A stretch of DNA of 10,540 nt from Syntrophomonadaceae bacterium (lineage in GTDB: Bacteria; Bacillota; Dethiobacteria; DTU022). The DNA lies in assembly GCA_007131435.1 (NCBI GenBank), contig SLQM01000243.1:1-10540 (forward strand). Direction: 5' to 3'. Positions 6,032-10,540 of the stretch are shown in pieces. A program made the position numbers and the translations under genes. The notes beneath the pieces are model-generated. The model saw nothing but the letters and a program-made list of their open reading frames with translations, had not been told where the DNA came from and ran no database searches. Numbering within the stretch: position 1 is the stretch's first letter; the number at the start of each line of letters is the position of its first letter.

Positions 6032-7441
6032 TCACGCTTGCTCCGAGCTCCTACCTCTTTTTGACTCTTCTTCTTTTTTCCTGAGCCTCAGCCTGGCCAG
6101 GTAAATTCCTGCCCCAATGCCCGGCAGGCAGACAATTGCCGCCAGCAGGTATGCTTCCCGGAAGCCTGGAATTGGGCCAACCAATCCTTCAAAGGAGGCA
6201 GGGATCAGGGCATATAAAACTATTCCCCCGATTGTTGTTCCCGCTGCAGCCCCGGTGAAGCGCACCATGTTATGCACTCCCGTGGTTATTCCGTGCTGCC
6301 CGGCGCTAACCGTGGATAGCACTGAATGCAGGGCCGGCGTGGAAGTTAGGGCGAACCCCATACCGTTCAAAGCCAGTCCTACTGCAATGAAGGGGTAAGC
6401 AGTTTCAATGGTGATTTGCGAAAGCATTACAAAAGAAACTGCCCGTATCATCATCCCACCTGTAATCGGCAACCCCGGCCCGAAACGGTCGGACAACCTG
6501 CCGCCGATGGGCGAGAAAAAGGCTACAGTGACAGCTGCAGGGGTAAGAAGCAGGGCAGTGGTCGCCGCTCCGTGCCCCTGCACAGTGTTAAAGAAAATTG
6601 GCATCACAAAAAGGGTTCCGGCTATTACGAACTGTTCCAGGAAACCTACCATCAAACCAAGGTTAAAACACGGGTTTTTCATCAACAAGGGGCTTAACAG
6701 GGGATCGCTTGCTGTTTTTTCGATGCGGTAAAAAGCATAAATTAAAAGCAAAAAGGCAACAGTGCTAGCCCTGATCCAACTGTTTTCCCAACCCCAGTCG
6801 GGCAGCATGGTTATCCCCAGCAGCAGGCTTGCCGTAGCGGTCATCAGCACTACTGCTCCCAGGGCGTCAAAGTTTCTCTTTCCCTTCGAGGCTAGCGTTC
6901 CTATCTCACCATTGATTAGCATCTGGCGCAATGCGGCAGCCGTAATAATAACAGCCAGCAGGGATATAACTAAGAAAGCGCCCCGCCATGAAAAAATATC
7001 GGCCAGGCCTCCTGAGACAACAGGCCCAATAACTGCCCCCGTTGCCCCGATGCTGCCCCAGATGCCGAGCACCCTGCCCCGTTTCTTCTCATCAGTTTTA
7101 GAAAGCAGCACAGCCAGCGAGTTAGGAACCAAAAGGGCAGCACCCAGGGCCTGGATAGCCCGCCCGGTAATCAGCAGGCCGATCCCGGGAGATATACCGC
7201 AGACCAGGGAACCTATGCCCAAGGTAAATACACCTACCAGGAAGAAGCGGCGCGGACCATAGATGTCACCCATCCTGCCCGCTATAGGGATCAAGGCGGC
7301 TACCGGCAGGGTATAGGCATTAACAACCCAGGTCAGCCAGTTTAATTCAACCCCTAAATCGATCATAATCTCGGGCAGCAGGATTTTGATCGATGTCAGG
7401 TTCATTATAGACAACAGAAAAGCAAAGTATAGGTAAAGCAT
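6032..7441 (-). CDS. MFS multidrug efflux transporter, DHA2 (EmrB/QacA) type
   Basis: This is a membrane antiporter that would expel drugs or other small hydrophobic molecules using an ion gradient. It has 469 residues and many hydrophobic segments, consistent with the 14-helix DHA2 subfamily. Motif A is GRMGDIYGPRR (55-65), the motif B region GRAIQALGAAL is near 93-103, and antiporter motif C is around GATGAVIGPVVSGGL (132-146). A second motif A-like loop, GGRLSDRFGP, occurs in the C-terminal half. The first helix reads MNLTSIKILLP where DHA2 proteins usually have LDxTIVNVALP, so the usual acidic residue is Asn. ATG at 7441 is preferred because GGGG lies six bases upstream; TTG at 7447 would add two residues. 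Substrate unknown. Confidence 0.88.
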   Translation of the reverse strand: MLYLYFAFLLSIMNLTSIKILLPEIMIDLGVELNWLTWVVNAYTLPVAALIPIAGRMGDIYGPRRFFLVGVFTLGIGSLVCGISPGIGLLITGRAIQALGAALLVPNSLAVLLSKTDEKKRGRVLGIWGSIGATGAVIGPVVSGGLADIFSWRGAFLVISLLAVIITAAALRQMLINGEIGTLASKGKRNFDALGAVVLMTATASLLLGITMLPDWGWENSWIRASTVAFLLLIYAFYRIEKTASDPLLSPLLMKNPCFNLGLMVGFLEQFVIAGTLFVMPIFFNTVQGHGAATTALLLTPAAVTVAFFSPIGGRLSDRFGPGLPITGGMMIRAVSFVMLSQITIETAYPFIAVGLALNGMGFALTSTPALHSVLSTVSAGQHGITTGVHNMVRFTGAAAGTTIGGIVLYALIPASFEGLVGPIPGFREAYLLAAIVCLPGIGAGIYLARLRLRKKEEESKRGRSSEQA

Positions 7442-7494
7442 CTTCAACCCCGCAATTTAAAAAAATGCAACACCAATAGTTTAACAAGCAGGCC

Positions 7495-7513
7495 TGATAA
7501 GATCAAATTATCA
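7495..7513. promoter_or_regulatory. Short dyad TGATAA-N7-TTATCA between divergent genes
   Basis: A perfect 6-bp dyad with a 7-base spacer lies in the 129-base region between the divergent MFS and MoaD-like genes. It could be an operator for either gene, but dyads this short are common in A/T-rich DNA. No clear sigma-A promoter was found in this gap. Confidence 0.2.
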
Positions 7514-7570
7514 CATAAAAATTATCTTCCAGGGCAGGGATTTATAACAGCATAACAGAAAGTATTTACC

Positions 7571-7840
7571 ATGAACATCAAAATAAAGTTTATGCCGCCC
7601 TACATAAAGAAAGGTGAACAGGACCAGTTCAACCTGCAGCTGGATGTCCGGTCGATCGATCTTCAGCAGTTAGCTCAATACCTTTCCCGGGAATGGAAAG
7701 ACAAACTTGCTTACGAGATCATCGACAGCAACAAAATACTAACGGCAGAGTTTATGGTAAACGGTAAACATGCTAGCGTGGACACGATGCTAAAAGATGG
7801 CGACAGCGTTACTCTGATCCCTTATATTTGTGGCGGTTAG
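7571..7840 (+). CDS. MoaD/ThiS-family ubiquitin-like sulfur carrier
   Basis: The 89-residue product ends in Gly-Gly, the C-terminus that is adenylated and turned into a thiocarboxylate in MoaD and ThiS. The pattern is a beta-grasp fold: an N-terminal strand (MNIKIKFMPPY), a helix near 30-45 (IDLQQLAQYLSREW), an EFMVNGKHA strand-turn, then LKDGDSVTLIPYICGG, which matches the family DGDeVtliPpvaGG ending. Such proteins supply sulfur for molybdopterin, tungsten cofactor or thiamine. No MoaE, MoeB or ThiF partner is in the window, so the pathway cannot be chosen. The ribosome site is weak (AGAAAG about eight bases upstream). Family membership is well supported; the exact role is not. Confidence 0.85.
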   Translation: MNIKIKFMPPYIKKGEQDQFNLQLDVRSIDLQQLAQYLSREWKDKLAYEIIDSNKILTAEFMVNGKHASVDTMLKDGDSVTLIPYICGG

Positions 7841-7851
7841 AAAACTTTTGA

Positions 7852-7882
7852 AAACTACATTTTAAAATGGCAAGTTTATTTT
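7852..7882. terminator. Possible bidirectional terminator between convergent genes
   Basis: AAACT (7852-7856) can pair with AGTTT (7873-7877), with the inner palindrome CATTTTAAAATG (7858-7869), and TTATTTTT follows on the plus strand. It lies in the 35-base gap between the MoaD-like gene and the convergent gene and runs into the latter's last codons. The stem is A/T-rich, so termination strength is doubtful. Confidence 0.3.
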
Positions 7883-8424
7883 TCCCGCGGCATACAGATG
7901 ATCTCTTTGATCTTTGTATCGAAGAACTGGCTGGAATGGGCAGGTTCTATAATGCATGCCGTATCAGCGCCACGGCTGGTTCCACCCACTGCAACAACTG
8001 CTTCCCCGAAAGGAATCATTCCCGCATCAAGTGCCATTACACTTATTTCCACACATACTTTGAAACCCTGTCCCAGTAAGCGCAGGGTTGAAGATACAAT
8101 TTCTGCTGGATAAACTCCCTCAAATTTGAAGCGCAGAGCGCGATCCACCCCGGCCAGCAGGTGAGTGGTGGTTAAGACATTTGCGCCTTTCTCGTGTAGT
8201 TTCTCTCTCATCTGTCTGTCCATTTCATCCTCACCGGGCTTTTTAAACCCTACATGGTGAGTAACGCAGGTTACTTGCAGTCCCTGGTCGAGAAACAGCT
8301 CTGCTGTTTCACCACTGTTTGATGCAACTATAACATACTCTATATCCAGTTCTTTTGCCCTGGTTAAGGCTGCCTGAACAGTATCAGCAGTGCAGCTATT
8401 TCCTTTTTTGTTCCAGTATTCCAT
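7876..8424 (-). CDS. Stand-alone pyruvate kinase C-terminal-like protein (COG1751 type)
   Basis: The product has 182 residues and corresponds to the alpha/beta C-terminal domain of pyruvate kinase, without the catalytic barrel. Features include YVIVASNSGETAELF (30-44), resembling the TeSGrtA segment of that domain, and AVVAVGGTSRGADTACIIEP (142-161), a glycine-rich end typical of this small family. In full pyruvate kinase this domain binds the allosteric effector; the solitary form has no known reaction. The start is the ATG at 8424 because GGAGG at 8433-8437 is eight bases upstream; the longer reading from 8475 has no ribosome site. It has its own candidate promoter and is convergent with the MoaD-like gene. 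Confidence 0.82.
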   Translation of the reverse strand: MEYWNKKGNSCTADTVQAALTRAKELDIEYVIVASNSGETAELFLDQGLQVTCVTHHVGFKKPGEDEMDRQMREKLHEKGANVLTTTHLLAGVDRALRFKFEGVYPAEIVSSTLRLLGQGFKVCVEISVMALDAGMIPFGEAVVAVGGTSRGADTACIIEPAHSSQFFDTKIKEIICMPREK

Positions 8425-8512
8425 TATTAAAACCTCCATTATCTTGAAATGTGGATTATTTTTTCTATTCGACATATCATAGCTGTTTCCTACATAAAAT
8501 CATATTTTGATT

Positions 8513-8542
8513 ATTATACTACCTTATTGTTATTAATGCCCA
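8513..8542 (-). promoter_or_regulatory. Candidate sigma-A promoter for the COG1751-type gene
   Basis: On the minus strand there is a perfect -10 TATAAT (8518-8513), with TGGGCA (8542-8537), matching four of six -35 positions, 18 bases upstream. It lies about 90 bases before the start codon. The -35 element overlaps the edge of the dyad at 8541-8558. Confidence 0.5.
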
Positions 8543-8558
8543 TTAAATGAATTTAATG
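8541..8558. promoter_or_regulatory. 18-bp perfect dyad CATTAAAT-GA-ATTTAATG, operator candidate
   Basis: Two 8-base perfect arms around a 2-base centre form a compact symmetrical site. It overlaps the -35 of the minus-strand promoter and lies about 20 bases upstream of the plus-strand promoter, where a dimeric regulator could affect both. The symmetry is seen; the regulator is unknown. Confidence 0.45.
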
Positions 8559-8573
8559 CTAAGTTTGTTAGCA
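8557..8573. promoter_or_regulatory. Second dyad TGCTAA-N5-TTAGCA
   Basis: A 6-bp perfect dyad with a 5-base centre directly abuts the 8541-8558 dyad and ends six bases before the plus-strand -35 element. Position suggests an operator or activator site, but its sequence is different from the first dyad. Confidence 0.35.
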
Positions 8574-8578
8574 AATTG

Positions 8579-8607
8579 TTGACAAAGATGAAAAGCCTTG
8601 GTAATAT
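8579..8607 (+). promoter_or_regulatory. Sigma-A promoter with extended -10, upstream of the riboswitch
   Basis: A perfect -35 TTGACA (8579-8584) is followed after 17 bases by TAATAT (8602-8607), with an extended -10 TGn at 8599-8601. It points into the riboswitch candidate and the downstream amidase gene. A second possible start signal is TATAAT at 8661-8666 with TTGGTA at 8640-8645 (15-base spacing), which would begin transcription just before the aptamer. Confidence 0.6.
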
Positions 8608-8675
8608 TATTATGAAAAATTAGAAATATTTGCCGTCTTTTGGTAACATAATTCTTGTTTTATAATAAACTGGCT

Positions 8676-8750
8676 GGTAAAGGCAATTTTGCTGAAAGTA
8701 ACTGGCGCAAGGCCAAGATTCTATAGGCTAAAAATACATGGCTATTGCAA
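8676..8750 (+). ncRNA. Candidate cyclic-di-GMP riboswitch (GEMM-I-like aptamer)
   Basis: The landmarks of the GEMM-I aptamer occur in order: AAAGGCAA (8679-8686), CTGAAAG (8692-8698), GCGCAAGGCCA (8705-8715, compare GACGCAAAGCCA), AGGCTAA in the distal part, and TGGCT followed by ATTGC (8739-8748). GCAAT (8683-8687) pairs with ATTGC (8744-8748), and GGCCA (8711-8715) pairs with TGGCT (8739-8743). The position of the ligand-contacting G20 of the Vibrio Vc2 RNA appears to be G8682, that of A47 A8709 and that of C92 C8748. The GAAA-loop stem is weak (four pairs) and the distal stem is loose, so it may be divergent or degraded. Identified by eye only. Confidence 0.55.
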
Positions 8751-8775
8751 CCTGTTTGAGGAAGCAGGTTTATTT
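8749..8775 (+). terminator. Terminator-like hairpin after the aptamer
   Basis: AACCTGTTT (8749-8757) pairs with AAGCAGGTT (8762-8770), one pair being T-G, around a GAGG tetraloop, followed by TATTT (the last stem bases and tail read TTTATTT). It directly abuts the aptamer closing helix, the usual place for an expression platform. The T-tract is interrupted by an A, so it may be a weak or conditional terminator. I do not see which alternative pairing the ligand would control. Confidence 0.45.
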
Positions 8776-8788
8776 CGACATTTAATTA

Positions 8789-8808
8789 TTTTCTGCAGAA
8801 AAGGGAGG
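8789..8808 (+). promoter_or_regulatory. 14-bp palindrome directly before a strong ribosome site
   Basis: TTTTCTGCAGAAAA (8789-8802) is a perfect palindrome directly followed by GGGAGG (8803-8808), six bases before ATG at 8815. The well-spaced Shine-Dalgarno sequence suggests the short frame starting there is, or once was, translated. Confidence 0.45.
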
Positions 8809-8814
8809 CTTGCC

Positions 8815-8961
8815 ATGCGCAGGTTCAACTGGAGAAGAACAAGACTCAAGCCCGCATTTTGATTTAGAATTAATATGATCCCTGTCATTATTTTTATTGT
8901 GCTGGCAACCAGGGTGATAATAACAATACTGAAAACGTACCAGGAAACTTTAATGATTTAA
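8815..8961 (+). pseudogene. Short frame with in-frame TGA, YunB-like N-terminus
   Basis: From ATG 8815, behind a strong ribosome site, the frame encodes 15 residues (MRRFNWRRTRLKPAF), then TGA at 8860-8862, then stays open in the same frame for 32 codons to TAA at 8959. The whole would be an Arg-rich cytoplasmic start, one membrane segment (INMIPVIIFIVLATRVIITI) and KTYQETLMI. This layout recalls the N-terminus of the sporulation protein YunB, a protein of roughly 230-250 residues; nothing of the rest is visible. It is probably a decayed, truncated remnant. A genuine 15-residue leader peptide is the alternative. The YunB likeness is from memory and uncertain. Confidence 0.35.
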
Positions 8962-8983
8962 TTCAATATTTTAAGGTAGAAAA

Positions 8984-9109
8984 ATGTATTATGCCGGTAA
9001 TCAATTAGTTATTGTGGTTTTATGTGTGGCAGGTCAGATTAGCTACAAGGTTTTGGTTGGTGATATGAAATTAGATTACCGCGATGCCATAAAAGGCTTT
9101 AGGGGATAG
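8984..9109 (+). CDS. Small hypothetical membrane protein, possible read-on past TAG
   Basis: ATG at 8984 opens a 41-residue frame with AAGGTAG just upstream as a modest ribosome site. It has one hydrophobic stretch (QLVIVVLCVAG, residues 7-17) and a polar end (KLDYRDAIKGFRG). The TAG stop at 9107-9109 is followed at once by GTG in the same frame and 19 more codons up to TAA at 9170-9172. I do not recognise the family. It could be a small real protein, a fragment of a longer broken gene, or chance. It lies 76 bases before the amidase gene on the same strand. Confidence 0.3.
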   Translation: MYYAGNQLVIVVLCVAGQISYKVLVGDMKLDYRDAIKGFRG

Positions 9110-9185
9110 GTGCCTGAAGATAACGCCGCACGAGAAAAGGTTTTAGTGAGCCGATCATATACCTTAAATTAATGGAGGCTCTTGC

Positions 9186-10469
9186 ATGGGTAAATCAGTG
9201 GAAAAAGTTTTATTTCTCTCTCTGCTTATTATATTTATAATCTTTTCAACATCTCCGGCTTTAGCTGCAGTAAGCGCCCTGATAGCTAAAGATTCTAACG
9301 GGGAACTATACCAGTTCGATTATAAACTGTTGCTCAACTCCTATGCCCTCAGCCTGCTTGACTCACCTGATGGCCTGTATAGCAGTTTTGTAGAAAAAGA
9401 AGCTTATGCTTTTTTAACTGAAAATGGTAGATATATCAGTTACAGAGGTGTTTTGGATAATTATGCCCTGGCTATAGTTAGTAATGGTAACTTTGATCTT
9501 GAAAAATACCTGCTCAACAAAGAAGCAGAACTTGCAGCAATGCCCGGAAATATAAAGAAGGTAAGTATAAATTCCGGAAACATTGTATACACTCCAATTA
9601 ACTTGGAAGAAGGCGCTGCTGGGAAACCTGATAATCCGGACACGGGGGTAAAAAAGCCGATCAATGAACCGGGAGAAAATCACAACACCGGAAACACAAG
9701 CAAAACCTATGTTATGGTTGATGTAAATATATTAAACTTGCGCAGTGGCCCTGGCACCAACCATGAAATTATAGATCAACTTTCATTCGGCGCTATTTTA
9801 GAAGTGACGGATGAACAAAAAGAATGGTTAAAAGTTATAACCATGGACAGTAAGAGTGGCTGGGTGCATGGAGATTTTGTTAAAAAGGCAGACCTTAAAA
9901 GTAAAGATGCTCTAAGGGGGAAAGTTATTGTCGTAGATCCCGGCCATGGAGGTGTAGATCCCGGTGCAATCGGTTTTTCGGGTTTACAGGAAAAGGTTGT
10001 AACCCTGGCTGTTGGGCAAAACCTCGAATCTTTACTACAAGGAGCAGGAGCATCTGTTATTATGACAAGAACGGGTGATCAATCAGTAAGCAATACTAAA
10101 CGGGTTGAGATTGCCAATAAGGCAAGAGCTGATCTATTTGTAAGTATTCATGCCAATGCCTTCACAAGTCCGGACGCTAATGGAACAGAAACTTATTACT
10201 ATGAAAATAATGAGAACAGTGCAGCTAGCAAGTTCCTTGCCCAGGCGATACAGGGTGAGTTTTTATCAACCCTGGGGTTAAGAGATCGCGGGGTTAAGGA
10301 AAAAAACTTTTTTGTGTTGACTAATTCTGAAATGCCAGCGGTCTTGGTGGAAATGGCTTTTCTAACTAACCAGAAAGAAGAAGAGCTTTTAAGAGATGCA
10401 AAGACTCAAAAAATACTAGCTGAAGCATTATTCAGAGGGATTGAGTCTTACTTTTTATCCTATCGGTAA
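9186..10469 (+). CDS. Secreted N-acetylmuramoyl-L-alanine amidase with SH3 domain
   Basis: This enzyme cuts the amide bond between N-acetylmuramic acid and L-alanine in peptidoglycan. The 427-residue product has a signal peptide (residues 1-27, ending PALA before AVSA), an unassigned domain (about 28-140), a polar linker rich in Pro, Gly and Asn (141-173), a bacterial SH3 domain (about 174-236, with NLRSGPG and GWVHGDFV) and an Amidase_3 domain (246-424). Zinc ligands are His254 (DPGHGG), Glu269 and His322 (SIHANA), with catalytic Glu389 (VEMAFLTN), so it looks active. ATG is seven bases after GGAGG (9174-9178). The gene is A/T-richer than the ATPase operon and follows the riboswitch candidate. 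Confidence 0.92.
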   Translation: MGKSVEKVLFLSLLIIFIIFSTSPALAAVSALIAKDSNGELYQFDYKLLLNSYALSLLDSPDGLYSSFVEKEAYAFLTENGRYISYRGVLDNYALAIVSNGNFDLEKYLLNKEAELAAMPGNIKKVSINSGNIVYTPINLEEGAAGKPDNPDTGVKKPINEPGENHNTGNTSKTYVMVDVNILNLRSGPGTNHEIIDQLSFGAILEVTDEQKEWLKVITMDSKSGWVHGDFVKKADLKSKDALRGKVIVVDPGHGGVDPGAIGFSGLQEKVVTLAVGQNLESLLQGAGASVIMTRTGDQSVSNTKRVEIANKARADLFVSIHANAFTSPDANGTETYYYENNENSAASKFLAQAIQGEFLSTLGLRDRGVKEKNFFVLTNSEMPAVLVEMAFLTNQKEEELLRDAKTQKILAEALFRGIESYFLSYR

Positions 10470-10540
10470 GATTGCACAAAAATTTTGAAGAGCTGAAAAT
10501 AATATGGAAATCATTTATAATTGTGGCATCTAAAATGAAA
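10470..10540. other. Non-coding end of the window
   Basis: These 71 A/T-rich bases follow the amidase stop. There is a small symmetrical stretch (CAAAAATTTTG) shortly after the stop but no clear terminator and no recognisable gene start. Confidence 0.3.

Noticed and set aside
6762..7262. 166-codon plus-strand frame opposite the MFS gene
   Set aside because: The minus-strand MFS protein has motifs A, B and C and a membrane pattern; the opposite frame has none.
7867..8113. Short plus-strand frames opposite the COG1751-type gene
   Set aside because: They lie wholly within the antisense of a recognisable protein and lack ribosome sites.
8425..8475. Longer N-terminus for the COG1751-type protein starting at 8475
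   Set aside because: The extra 17 residues have no ribosome site and cover the GGAGG that serves ATG 8424.
8860..8862. TGA read as selenocysteine in the short frame
   Set aside because: No SECIS-like hairpin was evident just downstream and no selenoprotein family fits; decay or a short peptide is simpler.

Overview
The window looks like a chromosomal segment from an anaerobic Firmicute of the class Clostridia, of a Peptococcaceae or Syntrophomonadaceae-like type. This rests on near-consensus Shine-Dalgarno sequences (AAGGAGG, GGAGG), frequent TTG/GTG starts, an inverted repeat built around GGGGACGGTTC, a GEMM-like riboswitch candidate and a CwlD/LytC-type amidase. The lineage is inferred from these features; no marker gene proves it.

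Left half (1-5917): the tail of atpD, then atpC, atpQ, atpR, atpB, atpE, atpF, atpA and atpG, all on the plus strand. The order D-C-Q-R-B-E-F-A-G, the AtpQ/AtpR pair and the lack of a separate delta gene identify the operon as an N-type (alternative) F1Fo ATPase. The c subunit carries the full Na+ ligand set known from Ilyobacter and Propionigenium (Gln30, Glu63, Ser64, Thr65, Tyr68), so the enzyme is predicted to move Na+. AtpF is a long b subunit whose C-terminus resembles the delta subunit. Four of the genes begin with non-ATG codons (atpC TTG, atpR probably CTG, atpA GTG, atpG TTG). A hairpin repeat separates atpA from atpG, and a smaller hairpin separates atpD from atpC.

Middle (6032-8424): a minus-strand DHA2-family MFS drug exporter, then a plus-strand MoaD/ThiS-like sulfur carrier, then, convergent to it, a minus-strand stand-alone pyruvate-kinase C-terminal-like protein (COG1751 type).

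Right end (8425-10540): an A/T-rich segment. The intergenic region holds divergent promoter candidates and two abutting dyads. These are followed by a candidate cyclic-di-GMP (GEMM-I-like) riboswitch with a terminator-like hairpin, two short reading frames each interrupted by one in-frame stop (the first resembles the N-terminus of sporulation protein YunB), and finally a secreted N-acetylmuramoyl-L-alanine amidase with an SH3 domain.

The best candidate for something new is the 8541-9185 leader. If the riboswitch is real, cell-wall hydrolysis by the amidase may respond to cyclic-di-GMP. The ATPase operon is a known type but an informative example.
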